From the NCBI RefSeq assembly GCF_002257565.1, contig NZ_CP022736.1, forward strand, positions 2,356,001 through 2,420,000: DNA of 64,000 bases. The letters are read 5' to 3'. The number at the start of each line of letters is the position of its first letter. Position 1 is the first letter of the stretch. Below the pieces are notes generated by a model that worked only from the letters and a program-made list of their open reading frames with translations, was not told the origin of the DNA and made no database searches. The stretch comes from Herbaspirillum sp. meg3 (GTDB lineage: Bacteria; Pseudomonadota; Gammaproteobacteria; Burkholderiales; Burkholderiaceae_D). A program made the position numbers and the translations under genes. Below, in pieces: positions 44,588-54,855 of this stretch.

Positions 44588-45466
44588 ATGAGCAGCATCC
44601 GTCATCTCATCCACGGCCTGGTACGCGATATCGGCTTCCCGGTACGCCGCTTGTTGCCTGCCGCTGCCGTCCGCACTGTCGGCCCCTTTGTGTTCTTCGA
44701 TCACATGGGGCCGGTGGAATTCGACAGCGACACCACCGAAGGCGACGTCCGCCCGCATCCGCATATCGGGCTGGCGACGGTGACCTATCTGTTCTCCGGC
44801 GCAATGATGCATCGCGACAGCCTCGGCGTCGTGCAGCGCATTACGCCGGGTGCGGTCAACTGGATGGCGGCCGGGCGCGGTATCGTGCATTCGGAGCGTG
44901 TTCCGGAAGACATCCGCAATGACAAGGTGCCGGTGCACGGTTTGCAGATGTGGGTGGCGTTGCCGAAGGATCAGGAGCAGGGCGACGCCAGCTTTCATCA
45001 CTATCCCGAGACCGACATGCCGCGCATCGAGCTGGATGGCGCCAGCCTGCATTTGCTGGCCGGTCAAGCCTATGGTCAGCAGTCGCCGGTCAAAACTTCC
45101 AGCCCGACGCTTTATCTGTCGGGACGCATCAAGGCCGGCGGCACGCTGACTTTGCCCGCGGACTACAGCGAACGCGCCGTCTATGTCGTCACCGGTGCGG
45201 CCTCGCTGGATGGTGAAGCGCTGGAAGCCGGCGTGCTGGCCGTATTGGAGCCGGGCGGAGAAGTGACGCTGACGGCGCAGAGCGATACGCTGTTCATGCT
45301 GTTGGGGGGCGAGCCGATCGACGGTCCACGCTTTGTCTGGTGGAATTTCGTTGCCAGCAGCAAAGAGATGATCGAAAGCGCCAAACTGGCGTGGCGCGCT
45401 CAGGATCGTTCGGTGTTTCCGGCAATTCCCGGCGAAGTTGAGTGGATTCCGCTGCCGGAGAAATGA
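44588..45466 (+). CDS. Pirin family protein (second of tandem pair)
   Basis: A 292-residue bicupin. The metal-site histidines are in PHPHIGLATVTYLF and GRGIVHSERVPE. It is clearly homologous to, but well diverged from, the upstream pirin, so the pair is an old duplication or two distinct types rather than a recent copy. The C-terminal half carries a second cupin (LPADYSERAVYVVTGAAS). A strong bidirectional terminator ends the operon. Confidence 0.9.
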   Translation: MSSIRHLIHGLVRDIGFPVRRLLPAAAVRTVGPFVFFDHMGPVEFDSDTTEGDVRPHPHIGLATVTYLFSGAMMHRDSLGVVQRITPGAVNWMAAGRGIVHSERVPEDIRNDKVPVHGLQMWVALPKDQEQGDASFHHYPETDMPRIELDGASLHLLAGQAYGQQSPVKTSSPTLYLSGRIKAGGTLTLPADYSERAVYVVTGAASLDGEALEAGVLAVLEPGGEVTLTAQSDTLFMLLGGEPIDGPRFVWWNFVASSKEMIESAKLAWRAQDRSVFPAIPGEVEWIPLPEK

Positions 45467-45507
45467 AGCTGAAAAGCTGAGCGGGCAAGTCCACCGTTCT
45501 TCCACAT

Positions 45508-45541
45508 AAAAAAGGCCTGATAGTGATATCAGGCCTTTTTT
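45508..45541. terminator. Bidirectional Rho-independent terminator
   Basis: AAAAAAGGCCTGATA and TATCAGGCCTTTTTT form a perfect stem with a GTGA loop, between the convergent pirin and universal stress protein genes. Confidence 0.93.
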
Positions 45542-45565
45542 GCTTCCGTATCCTTGCCGCTTTAC

Positions 45566-46024
45566 TCACGCGGCGGCTTGCGTACCCCGGATAATCCAGA
45601 CCGGCAACGGACATTGATGCATGACCTTTTCCGCGACACTGCCAAGCACCATCTTGCGGAAGCCCTTTTGCCCGTGAGAACCGATGACGACCAGCTCGGC
45701 GCTGCTTTCTTTGGCGGCTTGCAGGATGGTCCCGGAAATATCGCCCGCTGCTACCGGGCTCTCGATGAGGCGCGTGTTGCCTGGCAGGCCGGCGGCTTCG
45801 ACGCGTTTTTTTGCGTCGTCGAGTATGCCCTGTCCGGCGCTGATGAAGTCCGTGTGCAAACCGGCCGGTGGCTGGTAGCCGGTGTCGTAGAGAATGTAGC
45901 TGTTGTCGACGACATGGACGACCTCGATGTTGCTGCCGAGGGCTTTGGCCAGCCGAATGGCTTCATCCAGTGCCTGGTTGGAGGTCGGACTGCCATCGAC
46001 GGGGACAAGGATTTTTGCGTACAT
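45566..46024 (-). CDS. Universal stress protein (UspA family)
   Basis: A 152-residue UspA-fold protein. The N-terminal strand is YAKILVPVDGS and the ATP-binding pattern is GSHGQKGFRKMVLGSVAEKV, so it belongs to the ATP-binding UspFG-like type. It probably acts in starvation or low-oxygen survival. It lies 5 bases after the DUF4404 gene on the same strand, forming a two-gene operon. Confidence 0.93.
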   Translation of the reverse strand: MYAKILVPVDGSPTSNQALDEAIRLAKALGSNIEVVHVVDNSYILYDTGYQPPAGLHTDFISAGQGILDDAKKRVEAAGLPGNTRLIESPVAAGDISGTILQAAKESSAELVVIGSHGQKGFRKMVLGSVAEKVMHQCPLPVWIIRGTQAAA

Positions 46025-46029
46025 ACCGG

Positions 46030-46332
46030 TCAGATCATGCCGAGGATGCGGCCAAGCTCCGCGACGTAGGGGCTGTCCTTCAGAATCGCCCCTTCGACTG
46101 AGTCCATCAGATTCATGGCGGAATTCTGGGTCTTGCCGATATGCTCGCGCAAGACGCCGGCTTCGACTTCAGGCGTGTTCAGATGGCCTTTGAGCACGGC
46201 AAAATCGTTCTTCAGCGTTCTGGCTTCAGGGCTGTCGACGGGGATGTTCTGAAGTTCCAGTTCCAGCTCAGCCAGAATCTGTTTCAGTCGTACGTGGTGG
46301 GAATCATCTTGACGCAGGATGGGATCAGACAT
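46030..46332 (-). CDS. DUF4404 family protein
   Basis: A 100-residue mostly helical protein matching the small DUF4404 family (LKQILAELELELQNI, then a long C-terminal helix). No catalytic residues are evident. It is the first gene of an operon with the universal stress protein, so a stress or anaerobiosis role is inferred. ATG at 46332; a longer in-frame reading to 46377 has no support. Confidence 0.75.
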   Translation of the reverse strand: MSDPILRQDDSHHVRLKQILAELELELQNIPVDSPEARTLKNDFAVLKGHLNTPEVEAGVLREHIGKTQNSAMNLMDSVEGAILKDSPYVAELGRILGMI

Positions 46333-46568
46333 ATCGGCTCCAGCGGTTAGGGTATGCAGGGTTAGGACGACGCGCATTGCCGCTTGGGCGAATGCTGCTG
46401 TTTTTTATGTTTTCTGGTGCATCTACTGCTTTTGTTTCTGTTTCTGCTTCTGCTGCTGTTGTTTTCAAGGTAAGTCCTCATCATAAGAGAAGTTTCGATC
46501 TCGTGCAGGATATCGCTTCAGACATTTTGTTACACTGCGCCATGTCAAACGATTACGAAAGAAGCAGC

Positions 46569-47777
46569 ATGAGCGATTACCCCCTTATAAGCTGGACTGA
46601 AGCAGGGGAAATTCGTTCCGCCCGCTGGCGTTCCGAAGCCGGCAACTCACCTCCAAAAAACGTCACTGTGGCGGATGACCGCATACCCGCCGATGTCGCC
46701 TACAAATTGATCTGCGAAGGCACCGGCTTGCTCTGGCGCGGCGATTATCAAAATGCCCGTCAATTGCTGCAGGCTCTCGCCAGACGCATCGACAAGAAGT
46801 CAGATCGCAAAAACGGCAAGGCGGCCGATAAAGCAGCAGCGGACAAAGCCGCCGGTAAAGCAAGTAAAACAGTTGCTCCGAAGGCAACTCCCGCAATTAC
46901 CATCACGCAGGCATTTCATCAGCATCGTCAGGCGCAGGCCCAACGCGCGCGTATTCTCGGCATGCTGCTGCTGCCGATGGAAGCCGATTACAGCGTTCCT
47001 CTGCGCCGGGCGCCGGATCTGGCGCAGGCTTGTACGGAGGTGTACGGCCCCGGCGAGGAAGCCAGTGTCGTGTCGATGCGCGAAGTGCTGGGTCTGGTGG
47101 GGGCGCATGAATGGCGCAAGAAGGGGGTGCCGATCCCCGCATTGGGCGGCAGTATCCATCCGTACTATGGCGTGTTCTCACCGGTGCGGGGCGAATATGT
47201 CGACCTGATCGTGCAAGCAGTGTTGCCGACGGTCGATCTGGCTTTTGACATTGGTACCGGCACCGGCGTGCTGGCAGCGCTGCTGGCCAAGCGCGGCGTC
47301 AAACGTATCGTTGCCACCGATCAGAGCGAACGCGCACTTGATTGCGCCGCCGCAAACCTGAAACGCCTGGGCGTGAACAAGCAGGTTGAGTTGATGAGCG
47401 CGGATTTGTTTCCCGCCGGACGCGCGCCGCTGGTGGTGTGTAATCCGCCGTGGGTACCGGCCAAGCCGAGTTCGGCCATTGAGGCGGCAGTCTACGATCC
47501 CGACAGCCGCATGTTGCGCGGCTTCATCGACGGCCTGTCCGACCATCTGACACCGGGTGGTGAAGGCTGGCTGATCATGTCTGACTTCGCCGAGCATCTT
47601 GGTTTGCGGGCGCGTGGCGAGATACAGGCGATGATCGACAAGGCGGGTTTGCAGGTTGTCGGCAAGACCGATATCAAGCCGCGTCATCCCCGTTCCAGCG
47701 ATGCGGAAGATCCCTTGTCGGCCGCCCGCATGAAGGAAGTGACGTCGCTGTGGAAGTTGAAGGTGAAGAAGGCTTAA
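46569..47777 (+). CDS. Class I SAM-dependent methyltransferase (NPPW type)
   Basis: A 402-residue methyltransferase. Motif I is DIGTGTGVLAALLA and the catalytic NPPW resembles HemK/PrmC and adenine-N6 enzymes, which methylate a planar amide or amine nitrogen. The N-terminal 100 residues are a separate region ending in a Lys/Ala-rich linker (AADKAAADKAAGKASK). The target is unknown; tRNA, rRNA or a glutamine in a protein are possible. I chose the ATG at 46569 (GAAAGAAG upstream); the 46377-46568 stretch contains a polypyrimidine tract (tct/gct repeats) and is probably leader. Confidence 0.82.
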   Translation: MSDYPLISWTEAGEIRSARWRSEAGNSPPKNVTVADDRIPADVAYKLICEGTGLLWRGDYQNARQLLQALARRIDKKSDRKNGKAADKAAADKAAGKASKTVAPKATPAITITQAFHQHRQAQAQRARILGMLLLPMEADYSVPLRRAPDLAQACTEVYGPGEEASVVSMREVLGLVGAHEWRKKGVPIPALGGSIHPYYGVFSPVRGEYVDLIVQAVLPTVDLAFDIGTGTGVLAALLAKRGVKRIVATDQSERALDCAAANLKRLGVNKQVELMSADLFPAGRAPLVVCNPPWVPAKPSSAIEAAVYDPDSRMLRGFIDGLSDHLTPGGEGWLIMSDFAEHLGLRARGEIQAMIDKAGLQVVGKTDIKPRHPRSSDAEDPLSAARMKEVTSLWKLKVKKA

Positions 47778-47823
47778 GCTGCTCAGGCAGCTGAAGTCGT
47801 GGAGCTATGCAAAAGGACTGTCT

Positions 47824-48222
47824 ATGAAACCATCCCTGTCGTCCGTCTTTTCGTATTGCGGCGCAATCGCCTTGCTGACGATGCTCTGCGGTTCGGCGTC
47901 GGCCCAGTTGATAGAGCGTCATCCTTTTGGCTATCCGCCGCCGGTGCCTGACAAGCCTGTGGTGACCACCAGCGCCAATACCTGCAAATGCGAAGTCGCC
48001 GACACCAGTGGCAGCGCCTGCATGATTTACATGCGCACCAATGCTGCCGACTGGATTGCGCAAAATGCGCCTCAGACGCGCTTGCGTTCATCCAATGACG
48101 GCCGTTATTACGATACGCCGTTCGCGTTGGCTGCCAGCGCTTGCGCCGGACGCAAGGTCAATGCTTCCACCGTGAAGGTGCATTGGCTGGACAAGAAAAA
48201 CGCCATTTTGGAGTGGAAGTAA
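47824..48222 (+). CDS. Hypothetical secreted protein with several cysteines
   Basis: A 132-residue protein with a Sec signal peptide (GAIALLTMLCGSASAQ). The mature part has Cys in NTCKCEV, SACMIY and ASACAGRK, so it may hold two disulfides. No known domain is recognised. It follows the methyltransferase by 46 bases on the same strand and is convergent with a LysR gene. Confidence 0.7.
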   Translation: MKPSLSSVFSYCGAIALLTMLCGSASAQLIERHPFGYPPPVPDKPVVTTSANTCKCEVADTSGSACMIYMRTNAADWIAQNAPQTRLRSSNDGRYYDTPFALAASACAGRKVNASTVKVHWLDKKNAILEWK

Positions 48223-48232
48223 CTTGTCAGCT

Positions 48233-49153
48233 TTAGCTTCCAGTTGCTTGATTTTGTTGATGTAATCCTGCCTGACTAAAGAGCCAGTCACGGAAGCGGA
48301 CGATGTTCTTGCTGTTCTTCTCCGCTTCCCGATAGCTCAGAAAATGCGTCTCCCGCCAGACTGACTTCAGCGTACCGCCGCTGAGCGGCACCAATTCTCC
48401 GTTGGCAATTTCCTGCTCCGCCAGCCTCGTACTTTCCAATGCAATGCCAACCTGATTGACCGCCGCCGCCAATGCCAGCGAGGCGCGGTCAAAGGATGGC
48501 ATCGGCCGTCCGGGCGGCAGCTTCATGCCGTTGAGAGCGAACCAGTCGCTCCAGCGGACGGGGTTGAGCGTAGATTGGATCAGCGTCATTGCTGCAATAT
48601 CTGTCAGCGCCGGCACCGCGCGGTCGTGCAGCAAGGCCGGCGAGCACAGCGGGACGATGGTTTCCGATCCGATAGCTTCGCTGACGATACCGGCGCGCGT
48701 GGGGGCGTTGCCGTAGGCGATGGTCAGATCCAGTTCTTCATGGCGCAGCAGGTCCATCGGCTCGGCGCCTGAAGACATGCTGATGTTGATGTCTGGATAC
48801 TGCTGCATGAAGCGCGGCAGGCGCGGCCCCAGCCATTTGGCGGCGAAACTGGGCGAGCAGTGCACCGCCAGCGCATCGCTGCGGCGCGCCGGGCCCAGCT
48901 CTTCACAGGCTGCCTCCATGAGGTCGAAAGCTACCGACAGCTTATCAAGCAAGCGGCGGCCGTCAGCCGTCAGTTCGACGCGGCGGAAGGAGCGCGTGAA
49001 CAGGGATTTGCCGAAGTAGGTTTCCAGGCCGCGTACCTGATGGCTGATTGCAGAGGGGGAAAGATGCAGCTCTTCGCTGGCGAGCGCAAAGCTTTGCAGG
49101 CGGGCTGCAGCTTCAAAGGCGCGCAGGGAGAAGAAACTGGGGAGTTTTCGCAT
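48233..49153 (-). CDS. LysR family transcriptional regulator (GcvA-like)
   Basis: A 306-residue LysR protein of the GcvA/AmpR-like branch: HTH PSFFSLRAFEAAARLQSFAL with HLSPSAISHQVRGLE, followed by the effector domain from about residue 90. It is divergent from the class II aldolase gene across a 161-base gap, the expected target. The effector is unknown. Confidence 0.9.
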   Translation of the reverse strand: MRKLPSFFSLRAFEAAARLQSFALASEELHLSPSAISHQVRGLETYFGKSLFTRSFRRVELTADGRRLLDKLSVAFDLMEAACEELGPARRSDALAVHCSPSFAAKWLGPRLPRFMQQYPDINISMSSGAEPMDLLRHEELDLTIAYGNAPTRAGIVSEAIGSETIVPLCSPALLHDRAVPALTDIAAMTLIQSTLNPVRWSDWFALNGMKLPPGRPMPSFDRASLALAAAVNQVGIALESTRLAEQEIANGELVPLSGGTLKSVWRETHFLSYREAEKNSKNIVRFRDWLFSQAGLHQQNQATGS

Positions 49154-49255
49154 CGCAGCCTTGGTATCCGCTCATGAGGTGAATCAGATTCATCATATTG
49201 TGAATACTCGTCATTTGTCAAAGCGACGAGCTTCTTGGGATGATCTGCTCACCAT

Positions 49256-49285
49256 AAAGATTCGATTTCCAAAGATTCGATTTCC
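49256..49285. repeat. Tandem 15-base repeat in the aldolase leader
   Basis: AAAGATTCGATTTCC occurs twice back-to-back (49256-49270 and 49271-49285), followed by a partial AAATTTCC. It lies 30 bases before the aldolase-family ATG, in the probable promoter or 5' UTR. It may be a regulatory repeat or slippage. Confidence 0.7.
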
Positions 49286-49314
49286 AAATTTCCAATAAAG
49301 CAGGAGACCCAGCC

Positions 49315-50205
49315 ATGATGATCGATGTCGCTGAACGCGCCGCCCAGTCAGCCAATCCAACCTCAGCTGGAGTCAAATCCAGCTTCAGCGCCCTCAACGC
49401 CGCCGACCCGCGGGTATCGGTCTACCAGCCTGAGCAGCAGGGGCTGAAATTCCCTCAGGTGCCGGTATTCGCCACCCATGCCGAGGAGCGCCAGCATCGC
49501 AAGGAGCGCCTGGTTGCCGCCTGCCGGGCCTTCGCCCTGCATGGACTCGATTACGGATTCGCCGGGCATCTGACGGTGCGCGACCCGGAATTCCCGGATT
49601 TGTACTGGACCAATCCGATGGCCGTGCATTTTTCGCAGGTCAAGCTTTCCAACCTCATCCTTGCCAATCACCATGGTGAAGTGGTGCAGGGTTCATATGC
49701 GCTCAATCGCGCCGGGTTTGTGCTGCACGCCGCAGTACATGAGATGCATCAGGACATCGTCGCCATGTGCCACGCCCATACGGTCTACGGCACGGCCTGG
49801 TCGGCGCTGGGGCGTCCGCTGGATCCGATCACCCAGGATGCCGCCGTATTCTTTGAAGATCACGTTGTCATCACCGCCGAGGCCGGTGCCGTCGCGGTCA
49901 AGACCGAGGCCGGCAAATCGGTCGCCGCCGCTTTCGGCAAGAACAAGGCGGCGATCCATCAGAGCCACGGTTTGTTTACCGCCAGCCGTCACAGTATCGA
50001 GGACGCTGCCTTCTGGTTCATCGCGCTGGAGCGTTGCTGCCAAGTCCAGCTTATGGTGGAAGCCACCGGCATCAAACCGATCATGGTGCCGCCGGACCGT
50101 GCGCGTTACAGTCGCGAGAACGTCGGCAATTCCTTCATCGGCTGGCTGCACTTCCAGCCGATTTATGAACAACTGGTGCAAACCAGCCCGGACATGTTCG
50201 ACTAG
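49315..50205 (+). CDS. Class II aldolase/adducin family protein
   Basis: A 296-residue protein of the class II aldolase/adducin fold. Zinc-binding-type histidines are in MCHAHTVYG and a further His in HQSHGLFT. The N-terminal 50 residues are an extension before the fold. It could be an aldolase, epimerase or dehydratase acting on a phosphorylated or hydroxyl acid; the substrate is unknown. It is preceded by AGGAG, divergent from a LysR gene, and followed by an orphan sugar-binding protein, which may import its substrate. Confidence 0.88.
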   Translation: MMIDVAERAAQSANPTSAGVKSSFSALNAADPRVSVYQPEQQGLKFPQVPVFATHAEERQHRKERLVAACRAFALHGLDYGFAGHLTVRDPEFPDLYWTNPMAVHFSQVKLSNLILANHHGEVVQGSYALNRAGFVLHAAVHEMHQDIVAMCHAHTVYGTAWSALGRPLDPITQDAAVFFEDHVVITAEAGAVAVKTEAGKSVAAAFGKNKAAIHQSHGLFTASRHSIEDAAFWFIALERCCQVQLMVEATGIKPIMVPPDRARYSRENVGNSFIGWLHFQPIYEQLVQTSPDMFD

Positions 50206-50238
50206 TTTTGTCCGACCGCCTTGTCCATCCAAGAAGGT

Positions 50239-50267
50239 AAATGCCGGTCAGTTGATGACTGGCATTT
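50239..50267 (+). terminator. Probable terminator hairpin after the aldolase-family gene
   Basis: AAATGCCGGTCA and TGACTGGCATTT pair (one G-T wobble) around a 5-base loop. There is no long T tail, so termination may be partial. Confidence 0.5.
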
Positions 50268-50396
50268 GTCGTTGCCGCACCATATTTCACCCAAGGAGAC
50301 CGCTACCGTACCTATTCTTCACCGCCGTCCTGATACGTCAAACCATATAACCGCGCCAACGTGGGCCCATCCGTTCTAACCGAAGGAGCAGGAGAC

Positions 50397-51722
50397 ATGA
50401 CGAAGTTAAGCAGACGCGAATTTCTGATCGCCAGCGCGGCATCCGCCGCAGCCGCCTCGACCATGGGAGGCAGCGCATTTGCTGCCCCGACGGCGCCTGG
50501 CGGCATCGATTACCCGATAGAAAAAGGCGCGACCCTGCGCGTCTTGCGCTGGAAGCGTTTCGTTCAGGGCGATGAGGACTTGTGGAACGAGAACGTCAAG
50601 AAATTCACCGAACTGACCGGCGTCACCGTGCGTACCGACAGCGAAGGTTTTGAGGATGTCCGTCCCAAGGCTGCCGTTGCAGCCAATGTCGGCAGCGGCC
50701 CCGACATCGTGCTGGGCTGGTTCGACGATCCGCATCAGTATCCGACCAAACTGCTCGATGTTACCGACCTGGCAAACTCGCTGGGTACGCGCTACGGCGG
50801 CTGGTATGACGTCTTTCAAAAATACGGCAAGAGCAACGGCAAATGGATTGCCATCCCGCTGGGGGTGATCGGCATCTGCCTGGTGTATCGGGACAGCCAG
50901 CTCAAGGCTGCCGGGTTTGAGACGGTGCCCAGGGATCTGCCCGGTTTCCTCAAGATGGCGCAGGCGCTCAAGGCCAAGAACACGCCGCTCGGTTTCGCTC
51001 ACGGCAAGGCGGTCGGCGATGCCAACAACTATGCACACTGGCTGTTGTGGGCGCATGGCGGCAAGCTGGTGGACGAACACGGCAACGTCGTCATCAATTC
51101 GCCGGAGACCCGCGCAGCCTTGGAATACGGCAAGCAGATTTATCCGACCATGGCGCCGGGCACGCTGTCCTGGCAGGATCCATCCAACAACAAGGCCTAT
51201 CTCGATGGTCAGATCAGTCTGACCAATAACGGTATTTCGATTTATTACGCCGCCAAGAACTCGACCGATCCCAAACTGCAGGAGCTGGCAAAGGACACCC
51301 AGCATGCGCACTATCCGATCGGCGTATCGGGCAAGCCGACCGAGCTGATGCAACTGACGCAGATGATGGCGTTCAAGCACACCAAGTATCCCAACGCAGC
51401 CAAGGCCTTCATGCAATTCATGATGGAGCCGGATCAGTTCAATCCCTGGATGAAGGCCGCCATCGGTTACGTCAGCCAGCCGCTCAAGGCCTATGAAAAG
51501 AATCCGGTCTGGACTGCCGATCCCAAGGCCACGCCGTATCGCGACGCGGCATCGTTGATGCTGGATCACGGTCATGCAGGCCCGCTGGGGCAGGCGTCAG
51601 CGGCCTGTCTGGCAGATTACGTACTGGTCGATATGGTGGCGGAAGCCGCCAGCGGATCGAAGACGGTACAGCAGGCGATCGACAGGGCTGCGGAACGGGC
51701 CAAGCGATTCTATAAAACCTAG
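50397..51722 (+). CDS. Tat-exported extracellular sugar/solute-binding protein (family 1), orphan
   Basis: A 441-residue ABC substrate-binding protein of the MalE/UgpB type. The N-terminus is a twin-arginine signal (SRREFLIASAASAAAASTM), unlike the Sec signals of the other binding proteins here. The mature part starts around TLRVLRWKRFVQGDEDLW and contains the family hinge and ligand-cleft pattern. No permease or ATPase gene is adjacent, so it must dock with a transporter encoded elsewhere, or act as a sensor. The ATG at 50397 has AGGAG upstream. Confidence 0.88.
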   Translation: MTKLSRREFLIASAASAAAASTMGGSAFAAPTAPGGIDYPIEKGATLRVLRWKRFVQGDEDLWNENVKKFTELTGVTVRTDSEGFEDVRPKAAVAANVGSGPDIVLGWFDDPHQYPTKLLDVTDLANSLGTRYGGWYDVFQKYGKSNGKWIAIPLGVIGICLVYRDSQLKAAGFETVPRDLPGFLKMAQALKAKNTPLGFAHGKAVGDANNYAHWLLWAHGGKLVDEHGNVVINSPETRAALEYGKQIYPTMAPGTLSWQDPSNNKAYLDGQISLTNNGISIYYAAKNSTDPKLQELAKDTQHAHYPIGVSGKPTELMQLTQMMAFKHTKYPNAAKAFMQFMMEPDQFNPWMKAAIGYVSQPLKAYEKNPVWTADPKATPYRDAASLMLDHGHAGPLGQASAACLADYVLVDMVAEAASGSKTVQQAIDRAAERAKRFYKT

Positions 51723-51736
51723 CCGGCAAGTAACAA

Positions 51737-51790
51737 GGCGCTGGACGACACCTGTCCCGGCGAAAGCCGGGCCCGGTATCATCCAGCGCC
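51737..51790. repeat. REP-like palindromic element
   Basis: Outer arms GGCGCTGGA (51737-51745) and TCCAGCGCC (51782-51790) enclose a hairpin CCCGGC-GAAA-GCCGGG (51756-51771). It lies between the convergent binding-protein and histidine kinase genes and touches the kinase stop. It resembles the common betaproteobacterial REP design. Confidence 0.7.
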
Positions 51791-51791
51791 G

Positions 51792-53171
<1,380 letters not shown>

Positions 53172-53178
53172 GCGGGCC

Positions 53179-53877
53179 TCACTGTGCGGTCGCCATTGCG
53201 GGTGGCGTACCGGCCGGCAGCAACACCAGCTGATAGCCCAGTCCGCGCAAGGTACGGATTTCAAAACCGGCGCCGGCGAGCTTCTTGCGCAGGCGGCCGA
53301 TGTACTGTTCGACGGTGTTGGCGTTGGGCGTGTCGTCAACACTGAACAGACGGTCGATCAGCTCGTCCTTGCCGAATATGCGTCCCGGTCGCGCGGCGAT
53401 GATTTCCAGCAGCGTTACTTCGCGCCGTGTCAGCTCCAGCGGCATGCCGTCGAGCGAGGCGGTGCGGCTTTTGCGATCGATGGTGAGATTGGCGCAGCTC
53501 AGCAGATTGGTCGCTTCGCCGCCACTACGGCGCAGCAACACGCGGATGCGTGCATCCAGTTCGCGGAAGTCGAAGGGTTTGATCAGGTAGTCGTCGGCGC
53601 CGAGGTCGAGCGCGCGTACGCGTTCTTCGATTTCAGCGCAGGCGGTCAGCATCATGACCGGCGTGGTCAGGCCTTTTTCACGCACGCGCGTGAGCAGCGA
53701 GAAGCCGTCCTGCTGCGGCAGCATGACGTCGAGGATCAGCAGATCGTAGGGATCGGTGACGAGTTTGGCGGCTTCATTGCCCTTGCTTTGCCAATCGACC
53801 GTATGACCGATGCGCGACAGGTGGGCGATGATCGCTTCGGCAACGTCGGCCGTGTCTTCGACCAGAAGGATGCGCAT
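53179..53877 (-). CDS. OmpR family response regulator (TctD/QseB-like)
   Basis: A 232-residue regulator. The receiver domain has the acidic pocket (LLVEDTADVAE), phospho-acceptor D50 (LLILDVMLP) and the conserved Lys (LIKPFDFRELD). The C-terminal winged helix carries TRREVTLLEIIAARPG and DTPNANTVEQYIGRLRKKL. First gene of the two-component operon and divergent from the ABC transporter operon (143-base gap). Confidence 0.95.
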   Translation of the reverse strand: MRILLVEDTADVAEAIIAHLSRIGHTVDWQSKGNEAAKLVTDPYDLLILDVMLPQQDGFSLLTRVREKGLTTPVMMLTACAEIEERVRALDLGADDYLIKPFDFRELDARIRVLLRRSGGEATNLLSCANLTIDRKSRTASLDGMPLELTRREVTLLEIIAARPGRIFGKDELIDRLFSVDDTPNANTVEQYIGRLRKKLAGAGFEIRTLRGLGYQLVLLPAGTPPAMATAQ

Positions 53878-54020
53878 GATGGTTCCGTCTCAGTGATGCG
53901 TAGTGATGTTGCGATATCGGGAAAATATGGCAACAGCTTTCTGACGGTATGTCAGTTTCGTTACAGCTTGCGAGATTAGCATCCTTCACAGAACTTATAA
54001 AAGTACTCAAAGGAGATTTT

Positions 54021-54824
54021 GTGAAAAACGATTTTGCGGCAGCGCCGCAGTCTTCCTCCACGCCTGTGGATCCTTCCGTGCCTCTGCTGGAAATCGACAA
54101 CGTCACTCTGCAATACAAGACGTCCGACTCGCTCGTTACTGCGACGCAGCAAGTCAGCTTCAACGTCCACCCCTCTGATCGCTACATTTTGCTTGGCCCG
54201 TCCGGTTGCGGCAAATCGACGCTGCTCAAGGCTATCGGTGGCTATTTGCAGCCGACCAGCGGCAGGATTCGCCTCAAAGGCAAGGAAGTCAGCCAGCCGG
54301 GCCCAGACCGCATGATGGTCTTTCAGGAGTTCGACCAGCTGCTGCCGTGGAAGACCGTGCGCCAGAACGTCGAATTCGCGCTGCACGCCAGCGGCCGACT
54401 GCACGGCAAGGAAGCCTCCGATCGCGCCGCTTATTACATCGAAAAGGTCGGCCTCGCCAAATTCATCGACAGCTATCCGCATACTTTGTCGGGCGGTATG
54501 AAGCAGCGTGTATCCATCGCACGCGGTATGGCGATGGAGCCGGACGTGCTGCTCATGGATGAGCCCTTCGCTGCACTTGACGCGTTGACCCGCCGCAAGA
54601 TGCAGGACGAGTTGCTGCGTCTGTGGGACGACACCAATTTCACGGTACTGTTCGTCACCCACTCGATCGAAGAAGCAATCCGCATCGGTACCCGCATCCT
54701 GTTGCTGTCGCCGCATCCGGGCCAGGTCCGGGCCGAGCTCAACAGCATTCCGCCGGAAGAAATGGGCACCGCCAGCCAGGCGCAGCTGGAACAGCGCATC
54801 AATGACATGCTGTTCGCGCATTAA
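54021..54824 (+). CDS. Nitrate/sulfonate/taurine-type ABC transporter ATP-binding protein
   Basis: A 267-residue ABC ATPase of the SsuB/TauB/NrtD type: Walker A GPSGCGKST, Q-loop VFQEFDQLLPW, signature LSGGMKQR, Walker B VLLMDEPFAALD and switch His in VTHSIEEA. Start is GTG at 54021 with AAAGGAG upstream; an ATG 72 bases upstream in frame has no ribosome-binding site. Operon with permease and binding protein. Ligand not certain: sulfonate, nitrate, aromatic acid or thiamine-precursor-like compounds are all carried by this family. Confidence 0.92.
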   Translation: MKNDFAAAPQSSSTPVDPSVPLLEIDNVTLQYKTSDSLVTATQQVSFNVHPSDRYILLGPSGCGKSTLLKAIGGYLQPTSGRIRLKGKEVSQPGPDRMMVFQEFDQLLPWKTVRQNVEFALHASGRLHGKEASDRAAYYIEKVGLAKFIDSYPHTLSGGMKQRVSIARGMAMEPDVLLMDEPFAALDALTRRKMQDELLRLWDDTNFTVLFVTHSIEEAIRIGTRILLLSPHPGQVRAELNSIPPEEMGTASQAQLEQRINDMLFAH

Positions 54825-54855
54825 TAACGATTAACGATAAATAAAGAGACAAGCC

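Noticed and set aside
46377..46568. N-terminal hydrophobic stretch before the methyltransferase read as a signal peptide
   Set aside because: It comes from a tct/gct polypyrimidine tract; the methyltransferase is cytosolic in type and the ATG at 46569 has better context.
53172..53342. N-terminal extension of the histidine kinase
   Set aside because: It overlaps the response regulator gene; the GTG at 53171 has a ribosome-binding site and starts just before the first membrane helix.
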